Of a stretch of DNA of 64,000 nucleotides, positions 1 through 8,255 are shown piece after piece. Source of the DNA: Frankineae bacterium MT45 (lineage in GTDB: Bacteria > Actinomycetota > Actinomycetes > Mycobacteriales > Jatrophihabitantaceae); NCBI GenBank assembly GCA_900100325.1, contig LT629697.1, positions 2,911,423-2,975,422 on the forward strand. The letters run 5' to 3'. Position 1 is the first letter of the stretch; every line of letters begins with the position of its first letter. The notes under the pieces are model-generated. The model searched no databases and was not told where the DNA came from. It saw only the letters and a program-made list of their open reading frames with translations. A program made the position numbers and the translations under genes.

Positions 1-57
1 TACGGCGGAACCACAGAGATCATGAAAGAGATCATCGGCCGCAGTCTCGGCTTCTGA
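1..57 (+). CDS. C-terminus of an acyl-CoA dehydrogenase (partial)
   Basis: The first 18 codons of the window read YGGTTEIMKEIIGRSLGF and then stop. This is the conserved end of the acyl-CoA dehydrogenase family: the YGGTTEI stretch contributes to the FAD/substrate pocket and the last residues form the terminal helix. The start lies outside the window. It is followed after 60 bases by an acyl-CoA racemase on the same strand, which fits a lipid or branched-chain acyl-CoA catabolic operon. Substrate specificity cannot be judged from this fragment. Confidence 0.75.
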   Translation, partial: YGGTTEIMKEIIGRSLGF

Positions 58-117
58 TCGCTGGGCAGCCAGTCGATCAAGGACACGAGCAACGCGTCAT
101 GACGGACAGGTAGGGCA

Positions 118-1266
118 ATGGGGCCTCTCGACGGTGTACGGATCATCGAACTTCCGGCGATCGGACCGGTTCCCTTCCTCGGCATGATGCTGGCCGATCT
201 CGGTGCGGAGGTGATCCGCGTCGACAAGCTCAGCACCGACGGCGACCCGATGAGCCTGCTGCCCGTCGGCCCACATGGGCCGATGGGCAGGGGCCGTCGG
301 TCGGTCGGCCTCGACCTCCGCAAGCCAGGGGCAAGCGAGGTGGTGCTGCGACTCGTCGAAGGCGCCGACGCGCTCATCGAAGGGTTTCGCCCGGGTGTGA
401 CCGAACGTCTCGGCGTGGGCCCCGCGCAGGCTTTGGCCCGCAATCCCAAGCTCGTCTATGGCCGGATGACGGGCTGGGGGCAGCAGGGACCGCTCGCACC
501 ACGAGCCGGGCACGACATCAACTACCTCGCAGTCTCCGGGTTGCTGCACGGCATCGGCGCCGCCGACGCCCCGCCGGTGCCACCGGCGAACTACCTCGCC
601 GACTTCGGCGGCGGCGCGATGTCGCTCGCCGTCGGGCTGCTGGCCGGCGTGCTCCACGCCCGTAGCAGCGGCGTCGGCCAAGTCATCGACGCCGCCATGA
701 CCGACGGGGCCGCGTACCTCGGCACAATGACCCGGGTATTCATGTCCGGCGGCATGTGGAGCGACCAGCGGGGGGCCAACCTCTTCGACGGCGGTTCGCC
801 GAACTACCGCTGCTACGAGTGCGCCGACGGCAAATATGTCGCCGTCGGCGCGCTGGAGCCTCAGTTCTGGATGGCCCTGCTCGCGACCCTAGGCCTCGAC
901 GCGGCAACCATCGGCTCACCGTGGGACGGACGGGATTGGGAGCGTCTCACGAAGACGCTAGCCGACACGTTCGCGACCAAGACTCGCGACGAATGGGACG
1001 GAATCTTCGCCGAGGTCGACAGTTGCGTTGCACCAGTGCTGACCCTGGCCGAGGCACCGGACTACCCGCACAACGCGGCTCGAAACACCTTCACCACGGT
1101 CGGCACGGCATCGGTCGCCGCACCCGCACCCCGCTTCTCGGCCACCCCGACCACGGCGGCGGAACTTGGCGGCGAGCTCGGTTCCGACACCGTATCCGTG
1201 CTGGAGGACCTTGGTTTCAGCCAGGTCCAGATCAACGAACTTCGCACCGCGGCGGCCATCAACTAG
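118..1266 (+). CDS. mcr: Alpha-methylacyl-CoA racemase (CoA-transferase family III)
   Basis: This 382-aa protein belongs to the CaiB/BaiF family III CoA-transferases, and its details match the racemase branch. Members epimerise 2-methylacyl-CoA esters by proton exchange at C2 so that (S)-acyl-CoA oxidases or dehydrogenases can act in beta-oxidation of methyl-branched lipids. His132 (in AGHDINY), Asp162 (in LADFGGG) and Glu247 (in GALEPQF) sit about 6 residues after the His126/Asp156/Glu241 catalytic residues I recall for the M. tuberculosis enzyme. Length is normal. A GGACAGGTAGGG stretch serves as ribosome-binding site before the ATG. The upstream acyl-CoA dehydrogenase supports a role in acyl-CoA degradation. 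The ATP-independent formyl/carnitine CoA-transferase alternative is less likely given the His/Asp pair. Confidence 0.85.
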   Translation: MGPLDGVRIIELPAIGPVPFLGMMLADLGAEVIRVDKLSTDGDPMSLLPVGPHGPMGRGRRSVGLDLRKPGASEVVLRLVEGADALIEGFRPGVTERLGVGPAQALARNPKLVYGRMTGWGQQGPLAPRAGHDINYLAVSGLLHGIGAADAPPVPPANYLADFGGGAMSLAVGLLAGVLHARSSGVGQVIDAAMTDGAAYLGTMTRVFMSGGMWSDQRGANLFDGGSPNYRCYECADGKYVAVGALEPQFWMALLATLGLDAATIGSPWDGRDWERLTKTLADTFATKTRDEWDGIFAEVDSCVAPVLTLAEAPDYPHNAARNTFTTVGTASVAAPAPRFSATPTTAAELGGELGSDTVSVLEDLGFSQVQINELRTAAAIN

Positions 1267-1273
1267 CAGACCA

Positions 1274-2518
1274 CTAGTTGACCTGCAGACCGGCCGCTCC
1301 CGCGCCCATCGCGTTCACGTAGCCGGTGACGCGGGTCAGCGCACCCTGAAGATCGGCCCGTTGGGCCGGTGTCGTCGCCGGGTCGGCCAGGCCCTGCGCC
1401 ACGTCGATCAGGCGGAAGGCCGGCGCGAACTGCATCCAGGTGACGTCCGCCTGCACTCTGGTCGTCTTCCACACATGCGGCGCCACCTCCGTGAAAGTGA
1501 AGACCGGCATCACGCCCTCACGACTGGCCGGCACCGGGTCGGCGTGGCGCGAGATCTGGTTCCCCATGCTGTAGATGACCCACTTTCCGTGTATCTGCTG
1601 GAAGGGCTCGACGACATGCGGGTGATCACCCAGGATCACGTCAATATCGGGCGAGGCGAGCAGTTGCGCGGCCTCGGACTGCTGCAAGGCCGTTGCGGTA
1701 TGGCTGTACTCGACGCCCCAGTGCATGCTCAGCACGACGATGTCGGCACCGGCCAGCTTTGCTCGGTGGGCCGCGGCCAGAATCGTCGGCACGTCCGTCT
1801 CATTGGCCAGCCACGGCTTGCCGGCCGGGAGTTGCTGGCCGTTGAAGCCGAAGGCGTAGGCCAGTTGGGCGATCTTTACCCCATTGCGGGTCGTGATGAT
1901 CATCGGCTTCGCCGCCTCGGCCGCACTCCTCGCACTGCCGGTGTGGCGCAGTCCGGCGGCGTCCAGTTCGTTCAGGGTGCGGGTGACCCCGGCCTCGCCC
2001 TGGTCGATGCTGTGATTCGAGGCGGTGGTGCAGCTCGAGTATCCAACCGCCTTCAGTGCCGTCAGCACCTGCGGCGGGCTGCTGAAGTCGGGCCAGCCGG
2101 TGAAGGGGCCCTCGGGCGGAGCCAGCGGTGACTCCATCTCGCAGGTGGCCAGGTCGACGCCGCGCGTGATCGCGGAGATCCCCGCGTACATGGGCCCGAA
2201 GTCGTAGCCCCCTGGCTTCCCCGCCGCCGTCGAATCGGCCGCCGCCTGCTCCCAGAGTTGCGGGTGAATCAGCACGTCCCCGGAGCCGAGCACGGTGACG
2301 CTCCGCCCGACCGTCTGCGCTGCTCCCGTTTGCGCAGCGGACGGAACCGCCGACGGGACGGTGGGAGTTGAGGTGGTTGGGCCCGACTGAAGAGTGGAGG
2401 GTGATCGGGTACTGCGCGTCGAGGCCGCGCCGCTCGTGCAGCCAGCGACGAGCGGGCCGAGCGCCAGCAGGCCGAACGCCAGGAGTGCGACGGACCGGCG
2501 CGACCGGGATGGCGCCAT
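1274..2518 (-). CDS. CapA-family lipoprotein (PGA_cap, metallophosphatase fold)
   Basis: A 414-aa secreted lipoprotein. The signal peptide ends in the lipobox VAGC with Cys27 as lipid site, followed by a Ser/Thr/Pro linker to about residue 70. The rest is the bacterial capsule-synthesis CapA domain. Characteristic stretches are GSGDVLIHPQLW, CEMESPL, NHSIDQGEAGV, MHWGVEY and GDHPHVVEP, whose Asp, Asn and His residues line a calcineurin-like metal site. CapA proteins act in poly-gamma-glutamate export or anchoring, but no capBC genes are near, so function here is open; cell-wall amide or polyglutamate turnover is a guess. It lies 10 bases after ddl, probably co-transcribed. The ATG at 2518 was chosen because the signal peptide begins there and upstream codons run into ddl. 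Confidence 0.8.
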   Translation of the reverse strand: MAPSRSRRSVALLAFGLLALGPLVAGCTSGAASTRSTRSPSTLQSGPTTSTPTVPSAVPSAAQTGAAQTVGRSVTVLGSGDVLIHPQLWEQAAADSTAAGKPGGYDFGPMYAGISAITRGVDLATCEMESPLAPPEGPFTGWPDFSSPPQVLTALKAVGYSSCTTASNHSIDQGEAGVTRTLNELDAAGLRHTGSARSAAEAAKPMIITTRNGVKIAQLAYAFGFNGQQLPAGKPWLANETDVPTILAAAHRAKLAGADIVVLSMHWGVEYSHTATALQQSEAAQLLASPDIDVILGDHPHVVEPFQQIHGKWVIYSMGNQISRHADPVPASREGVMPVFTFTEVAPHVWKTTRVQADVTWMQFAPAFRLIDVAQGLADPATTPAQRADLQGALTRVTGYVNAMGAGAAGLQVN

Positions 2519-2528
2519 CAGCACTCGC

Positions 2529-3659
2529 CTAGCCCCGCCGCAGCGCCGAGCTGATGAGCATGTCGACCAACTGCGGGTAGGGCACACCCGAGGCCTCCCA
2601 CATCCGCGGGAACATGGAGATCGGCGTGAAGCCCGGCATCGTATTCACCTCATTCACCACGGGCCCGTCCGGGCCCACGAAGAAGTCGACCCGGGCCAGA
2701 CCGGCGCAGTCCAGGGCGGTGAAGGCCCGGCGCGCGGCATCCTGGACCGCCTCGGTCAGCTCCGGCGACAACTGCGCCGGGACGTCGAACTCGCAGGCGT
2801 CGTCGAGGTACTTGGCGTCGAAGTCGTACCAGTCGTGGCCGCGGACCAGCCGGATCTCGGCCGGAACGCTGGCTATCGGATGCCCGTCGAGACCCTCCAG
2901 GACCCCGCATTCGATCTCGCGCCCGGCGTGAGCGGCTTCGATGAGGACCTTGCTGTCATGGGTGAAGGCGAGCACGACCGCGTCGAGGAGGTCGTCCCAG
3001 CTGGTCACCTTGGTGATGCCGACGCTCGATCCGGCCCGCGCCGGCTTGACGAAGACGGGCAGCCCGAGGGCTCGGATCTCTTCGGTGTTCAGCTCGGAGA
3101 CGCCGGAGAGGTCCCCCGCGTCCGACTCCCCGGCCAGCGGTTCACCGTGCAGTTTGAGATCGCGCCGGCGGACGACCACGTAGCGACCGACCTGCAAACC
3201 CTCCGCCGCGAGGAGTTTCTTGGTGAACTCCTTGTCCATACCGGCGGCGCTGGCGAAGACCCCGGAACCGACGTAGGGGATGCCGGCCATCTCGAAGAGA
3301 CCCTGGATCGTCCCGTCCTCACCGAAGCGTCCATGCAGCACCGGAAAGGCGACGTCGACCGAGTCCAGGATCTTCATCGCCTTGCCCGGCTCGGTCACCA
3401 TCAGACCGGCCACGGTCGGATCACCGGCCAGCGTGACCGAGGCGCCGGATCCGACCTGGGGCAGCGTGCGGCCGCTGATCTGCAGACCCTGCTGATCGGC
3501 CGCGGTGAGGACCCAGCGTCCGTCGGGGTCGATCCCGATGCCGATGACCTCGTAACGCGTCGGATCCAGTGCGGCCAGCACGCTCCCAGCCGATACCACC
3601 GAGATCCCGTGCTCGGTGCTGCGCCCGCCGTAGATCACCGCCACGCGAATTTTTCCCAT
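2529..3659 (-). CDS. ddl: D-alanine--D-alanine ligase
   Basis: A 376-aa cytosolic ATP-grasp enzyme that joins two D-alanines for the peptidoglycan stem peptide. The N-terminal GGRSTEH loop (about residues 10-16) binds the first D-Ala. The ATP-grasp core includes [15 protein letters not shown], where the Lys contacts ATP, and the C-terminal [10 protein letters not shown] holds the Mg-binding Glu and Asn. Length is normal for the larger DdlA type. The ATG at 3659 is preferred over an upstream GTG because [12 protein letters not shown] is the usual beginning and because TACGCT lies exactly 7 nt upstream, as in a leaderless transcript. gpsA is upstream on the same strand, 54 nt away, as in mycobacteria. 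Confidence 0.93.
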   Translation of the reverse strand: MGKIRVAVIYGGRSTEHGISVVSAGSVLAALDPTRYEVIGIGIDPDGRWVLTAADQQGLQISGRTLPQVGSGASVTLAGDPTVAGLMVTEPGKAMKILDSVDVAFPVLHGRFGEDGTIQGLFEMAGIPYVGSGVFASAAGMDKEFTKKLLAAEGLQVGRYVVVRRRDLKLHGEPLAGESDAGDLSGVSELNTEEIRALGLPVFVKPARAGSSVGITKVTSWDDLLDAVVLAFTHDSKVLIEAAHAGREIECGVLEGLDGHPIASVPAEIRLVRGHDWYDFDAKYLDDACEFDVPAQLSPELTEAVQDAARRAFTALDCAGLARVDFFVGPDGPVVNEVNTMPGFTPISMFPRMWEASGVPYPQLVDMLISSALRRG

Positions 3660-3666
3660 GGCCGCG

Positions 3667-3672
3667 AGCGTA
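3667..3672 (-). promoter_or_regulatory. Leaderless -10 box of ddl
   Basis: Read on the minus strand, TACGCT stands 7 nt before the ATG of ddl, leaving no room for a ribosome-binding site. It matches the TANNNT-N5-7-start pattern repeated through this window. ddl may therefore be transcribed apart from gpsA. The call rests on spacing and consensus only. Confidence 0.45.
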
Positions 3673-3713
3673 CCGACCGCTGCGCCGGCACCGGCCAACC
3701 GTAGGTTCGTCAG

Positions 3714-4718
3714 CTACATCAGCTCGTTCTTCATGGTGCGGGCCATCATCGCCCGCATCAGCCCGGCCGGGCTCAGGCCGCCGTAGCAGACGGCCTCCAC
3801 GGCCCAGGTAATCGGAACATCGACACCGTGCCGGTCGGCCAGGCTGAGGATCGAACGGCAGGACTTCACCCCTTCGGCCACCTGCCCGTTGGTCGCGGCC
3901 TGCGCCTGCTCCAGGCTCTCGCCGCGTCCGAGCCGCTCACCGAAGGTACGGTTGCGCGACAGCGGTGAGGAGCAGGTGGCGACCAGGTCACCCATCCCGG
4001 CCAGCCCGGAGAACGTCAGCGGATCGGCGCCGAGGGCGGCCCCCAGCCGGGAGGTCTCGGCCAGGCCACGGGTCATCAGCGACCCCTGGGTGTTGTCACC
4101 GAAGCCCATCCCCTGGGCCATCCCACAGGCCAGCGCGATGACGTTCTTCACCGCTCCACCCAGTTCGCAGCCGATCACGTCGACATTGGTGTACGGACGG
4201 AAGTAGGCGTTCGCGCTGGCATTCTGCACGGCCACCGCCCGATCCAGGTCGGTGCAGGCGATCACCGTGGCCGCCGGCTGCTCCCGGGCGATCTCGCCGG
4301 CCAGATTCGGCCCCGAGACGACCGCGATGCGGCTCGGATCGGCGCCGGTGACCTGCTCGATCACCTCACTCATCCGGTTCGAGGTGCCGAGTTCCACACC
4401 CTTCATGAGGCTCACCAGGGTGGAGTTGGGTTCGATCCACTCCGCCCACGCGGCCAGGTTCGCCCGCAGGCTCTGCGACGGGATCGCGATGGCGACGATC
4501 TCGGCCCCGCTCAGCGCCTTGCGGTAGTCGTCACAGGCGCGCAACTGCGACGGCAGGGCCACTCCGGCCAGATAGCGCGCGTTCTCATGCGTCGCGTTGA
4601 TCTCCTCGGCCAGCCTCGGATCGCGGGCCCAGAGCGTGACGTCGCAGCCGGCGTCGACCAGCACCTTCGCGTAGGCCGTGCCCCAGGAACCGGCGCCGAG
4701 AACGGTCGCATTGACCAT
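3714..4718 (-). CDS. gpsA: NAD(P)-dependent glycerol-3-phosphate dehydrogenase
   Basis: A 334-aa cytosolic enzyme that reduces dihydroxyacetone phosphate to sn-glycerol-3-phosphate, the backbone of membrane phospholipids. The Rossmann motif GAGSWGTA is at residues 8-15. [10 protein letters not shown] and the catalytic-lysine stretch [13 protein letters not shown] follow, and the C-terminal half carries the substrate-binding [12 protein letters not shown]. Length is normal. A purine-rich GCGGAGGGG site precedes the ATG. It lies upstream of ddl and capA on the same strand and is divergent from the transglutaminase/ATP-grasp operon. The gpsA-ddl pairing is conserved in actinobacteria. Confidence 0.95.
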   Translation of the reverse strand: MVNATVLGAGSWGTAYAKVLVDAGCDVTLWARDPRLAEEINATHENARYLAGVALPSQLRACDDYRKALSGAEIVAIAIPSQSLRANLAAWAEWIEPNSTLVSLMKGVELGTSNRMSEVIEQVTGADPSRIAVVSGPNLAGEIAREQPAATVIACTDLDRAVAVQNASANAYFRPYTNVDVIGCELGGAVKNVIALACGMAQGMGFGDNTQGSLMTRGLAETSRLGAALGADPLTFSGLAGMGDLVATCSSPLSRNRTFGERLGRGESLEQAQAATNGQVAEGVKSCRSILSLADRHGVDVPITWAVEAVCYGGLSPAGLMRAMMARTMKNELM

Positions 4719-4883
4719 CAGCGATCCCCTCCGCGGCGACGCCCGGCAGCGGGGCCGGCGAGAGCTGGAACGGCGGCTGGAATGAGGGCTGGGGTGGATC
4801 CGAAGCAGACCCGCGTCGTGTGATGCACGTCATTAGTCTGCCTGACGCTTGGCCGGTGGTTATCAGCGGTAACAAATAGTTCG

Positions 4884-4889
4884 TAGACT
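4884..4889 (+). promoter_or_regulatory. Leaderless -10 box of the transglutaminase/amidoligase operon
   Basis: TAGACT lies 6 nt before the ATG at 4896 with no Shine-Dalgarno sequence in between, so transcription probably begins at or next to the start codon. It supports 4896 as the true start and marks the head of the six-gene run. No convincing -35 box was found. Confidence 0.5.
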
Positions 4890-4895
4890 GCGGCG

Positions 4896-7800
4896 ATGGC
4901 CGTTCATGTCGCCGTGAAACATCGGACTTCGTATCAGTTCGATCGGCCCGTTCACCTCGGTCCGCATGTCATCCGCTTGCGTCCGGCACCGCACAGCCGC
5001 ACGCGGATCGAGAACTATTCACTCACCGTCTCCCCCACGCCGCACTTCCTGAACTGGCAGCAGGACCCCTTCGGAAACCACCTGGCGCGGGTCGTGTTCC
5101 CGGAGCGGGTCACCTCGCTGGAGGTCACCGTCGAACTGGTCGCGGACATGACAGTGATCAATCCCTTCGACTTCTTCGTCGAGGAGTACGCCGAGAAGTT
5201 CCCGTTCAGCTATGAGCCTTCGCTCGCCGCCGACCTCGAGGCCTACCGTCGGCCGGTGGTCGAGCCGTCCGTCGCGCCAGCGCAGGGCGGCCACGCCGCG
5301 GAGCTGGGAACGGAGATCGGGCCGGCGCTGCGGAAGTGGCTAGACGACGCCCCACCGATCGCGGCCGACGGCGTCGGCATCGTGCAGTTCCTCGCCGCCC
5401 TCAACGCCCGGGTCGCGGGTTCGATCGCCTACACCGTGCGGATGGAGCACGGCGTCCAGACCCCGGACGAGACGCTGGAGATCGGGATCGGGTCGTGCCG
5501 GGACAGCGCATGGCTGCTGGTGTCGGCGCTACGCGAGTACGGGTTGGCCGCCCGTTTCGTCTCCGGGTACCTCGTGCAGCTGGCCCCCGACGTTCCCGAC
5601 TCCCCCGACGGCGTCGCCCCACTCACCGAAGACTTCACCGATCTGCATGCCTGGGCCGAGGTGTACCTGCCGGGCGCAGGTTGGGTCGGCATGGACGCGA
5701 CCTCAGGCCTCTTCGCCGGCGAGGGGCACATCCCGCTGTCGGCCACGCCGTCACCGGCCCAGTCGGCCCCCATCACCGGGACCGTCGACCCCTGCCTGAC
5801 GACGATGGAGTTCAGCAACGAGGTGCGGCGCGTCCGGGAGGATCCGCGGGTCACCCGCCCGTACAGCGACCGGCAGTGGGACGACGTCATGACCGTCGGC
5901 GAGGAGGTCGACGCTCGTCTGGCCGCCGACGACGTGCGTCTGACCATGGGCGGTGAACCGACGTTCGTCTCGGTTCGCGACATGGAATCCGAGCAGTGGA
6001 GCACCGCCGCCGACGGGCCGGAGAAGCGATCGCTGGCCACCGAACTGGCGGCGAAGATGAAGCAGCACTACGCACCGGGTGGGGTGCTGCACCACGGCCA
6101 GGGGAAGTGGTACCCGGGCGAGCCGCTGCCGCGCTGGCAGATCGCGATCACCTGGCGCCTCGATGAAGTGCCGCTGTGGCGCGATGAGGCGCTTCTGGAC
6201 GACCCCTGGGGCGAGGGGGTTATTGAAGCGAAGCGGGGTGATTCGATCGCCCGCCGCTTCGCCCTGCTCTGCGCTCGCGGGGTCGGCATCGGTGACGAGT
6301 TCGTGCTGCCGGCTTTCGAGGATCGCCTGCAGCAACTGGCCGACGAGGCGAGACTTCCGGCCGAGGACGCGCCCGAGTTCGACCTCGATCCGGAGGTGAG
6401 CCTGGCCCGGGAGGCCCGCCGGGAGGTCGTGGCCGAACTCGACCGCGAGGTGACCACGCCGACCGCCTACATCCTGCCGCTGCACCGCAATGAGACCGGC
6501 GACGCCTGGGCCACTGCGAACTGGCAGACCCGCCGTGGCCGCCTCGTCCTCATCCCGGGCACGTCGGCGGCCGGTCTGCGGCTGCCGCTGAACTCGATCA
6601 CCTGGGAACCGCCGCCGGCGCGAGCGCTGGACGGGCCACCGCCGACCGACGACCTTCCGGCGCCCGAGGCGGACCTGCCACCGGCGTTCGTCACGCCGGT
6701 CGCCGACGCCCCGACGACCGCGCTGGCCGTAGAGGTCCGGGACGGCCACCTCTTCGTCTTCCTGCCGCCGCTGGACGACTTCGACGGCGCCGTCGAACTG
6801 CTGCGCGTCCTGGAGGACGCGGCCGCGGTCACCGGCGTGCCGATCGTCATCGAGGGGTACGCCCTGCCCGGAGATCCCCGCACCCGCTCGCTGACCGTCA
6901 CCCCGGACCCGGGCGTCATCGAGGTGAACGTGCAGCCGGCGGCCTCGTGGGCGGAACTGGTCGAGATCAACCGGTCGCTGCACGCCGCGGCCCACGAGAT
7001 CGGTCTCGGCACCGAGAAGTTCGCCCTGGATGGGACACACACCGGTACCGGAGGCGGCAGCCACATCACCCTCGGCGGCCCGAGGCCAGCCGACAGCCCG
7101 ATCCTGCGGCGACCGGATCTCCTCATCAGCATGCTGACGTTCTGGCAGCACCACCCGTCACTCTCCTACCTCTTCTCGGGTCGCTTCATCGGCCCGACGA
7201 GCCAGGCGCCGCGGGTCGACGAGGCGCGCCACGACTACCTCTACGAGCTGGAGATCGCCTTCGCCGAGTTGGAGCGGCTGGGGAAGGATGCCCGTCCGTG
7301 GAGCGTCGATCGCGCGCTGCGGCACCTGCTCACCGACCTGACCGGTAACACTCACCGGGCCGAGTTCTGCATCGACAAGCTCTTCAGCCCCGACTCCTCG
7401 CGGGGGCGCCTCGGGCTTCTGGAACTGCGTGGCTTCGAGATGCCGCCCCACGAGCAGATGTCGCTGGTGCAGGCCCTGCTCGTCCGCGCCCTCGTCTCTC
7501 GCTTCTGGCGTGAGCCCTACCGCGGTGACCTGGTCCGCTGGGGCGCCCAGCTGCACGACCGGTTCCTGCTCCCCGCCTTCGTGGCGGCTGACATCGCCGA
7601 AGTCGTAGCCGATCTGAACGCTCATGGCATCGAGTTCGATCTGAACTGGATGACCCCCTTCATCGAGTTCCGCTTCCCGCAGCTCGGCGCGGCTCAGCTC
7701 GGCCCCGTCCATCTGGAACTGCGTGCGGCCATCGAGCCGTGGCACGTGCTGGGCGAGGAGGCCACCGGCAGCGGCACGGCCCGGTATGTCGACTCCTCGA

Positions 7801-8255
7801 TCGAACGGGTGCAGGTCGAGGTCACCGGCGCCACGCCCGGCCGGTTCGAAGTGACCTGCAACGGCGCGGCGCTGCCGCTGGCCCCGCTGGCGCCCACCTC
7901 GGCGTCGGGCGGGACGGGGGCCCTGGTCGCCGGGGTTCGCTTCAAGGCCTGGGCTCCGCCGTCCGGGCTGCACCCGACCATCGGCGTCCACTCCCCGCTG
8001 ATCTTCGAGGTCATCGACCTCTGGACCGGTGACGTCGTCGGCAGCTGCACCTTCCACGTCGTACACCCCGGCGGCCGCTCCTACGATCGCTTCCCGGTCA
8101 ATGCGAATGAGGCCGAGGCGCGCCGCTCGTCGCGATTCGTACTCGGTGGCAGTGTCGGCAGCGAGCGCGACGCCATCGCGGCCCGCGCGGCGAAGATTCA
8201 TCCCGGTGAGATGCTGTACACCATGGATCTGCGCCGGGCCCTGGGAACAGGGTGA
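4896..8255 (+). CDS. Transglutaminase-like / DUF2126 protein
   Basis: This 1119-aa protein opens with a bacterial transglutaminase N-terminal beta domain (about 1-100). A transglutaminase-like core follows at about 170-275 with a complete Cys201 (GSCRDSA), His251 (LHAWAEVY), Asp267 (MDATSG) triad. The large remainder, from about residue 350, is DUF2126/COG4196, beginning near LTMGGEPTFVS. Comparative genomic work on amidoligases (Iyer, Aravind and colleagues) groups this architecture with circularly permuted ATP-grasp, alpha-E and transglutaminase-like proteins as a predicted peptide-synthesis or peptide-tagging system. No substrate is known to me. It starts the operon and overlaps the next gene by 4 nt (GTGA). 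The triad suggests a thiol peptidase or amidase rather than a crosslinker. Confidence 0.85.
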   Translation: MAVHVAVKHRTSYQFDRPVHLGPHVIRLRPAPHSRTRIENYSLTVSPTPHFLNWQQDPFGNHLARVVFPERVTSLEVTVELVADMTVINPFDFFVEEYAEKFPFSYEPSLAADLEAYRRPVVEPSVAPAQGGHAAELGTEIGPALRKWLDDAPPIAADGVGIVQFLAALNARVAGSIAYTVRMEHGVQTPDETLEIGIGSCRDSAWLLVSALREYGLAARFVSGYLVQLAPDVPDSPDGVAPLTEDFTDLHAWAEVYLPGAGWVGMDATSGLFAGEGHIPLSATPSPAQSAPITGTVDPCLTTMEFSNEVRRVREDPRVTRPYSDRQWDDVMTVGEEVDARLAADDVRLTMGGEPTFVSVRDMESEQWSTAADGPEKRSLATELAAKMKQHYAPGGVLHHGQGKWYPGEPLPRWQIAITWRLDEVPLWRDEALLDDPWGEGVIEAKRGDSIARRFALLCARGVGIGDEFVLPAFEDRLQQLADEARLPAEDAPEFDLDPEVSLAREARREVVAELDREVTTPTAYILPLHRNETGDAWATANWQTRRGRLVLIPGTSAAGLRLPLNSITWEPPPARALDGPPPTDDLPAPEADLPPAFVTPVADAPTTALAVEVRDGHLFVFLPPLDDFDGAVELLRVLEDAAAVTGVPIVIEGYALPGDPRTRSLTVTPDPGVIEVNVQPAASWAELVEINRSLHAAAHEIGLGTEKFALDGTHTGTGGGSHITLGGPRPADSPILRRPDLLISMLTFWQHHPSLSYLFSGRFIGPTSQAPRVDEARHDYLYELEIAFAELERLGKDARPWSVDRALRHLLTDLTGNTHRAEFCIDKLFSPDSSRGRLGLLELRGFEMPPHEQMSLVQALLVRALVSRFWREPYRGDLVRWGAQLHDRFLLPAFVAADIAEVVADLNAHGIEFDLNWMTPFIEFRFPQLGAAQLGPVHLELRAAIEPWHVLGEEATGSGTARYVDSSIERVQVEVTGATPGRFEVTCNGAALPLAPLAPTSASGGTGALVAGVRFKAWAPPSGLHPTIGVHSPLIFEVIDLWTGDVVGSCTFHVVHPGGRSYDRFPVNANEAEARRSSRFVLGGSVGSERDAIAARAAKIHPGEMLYTMDLRRALGTG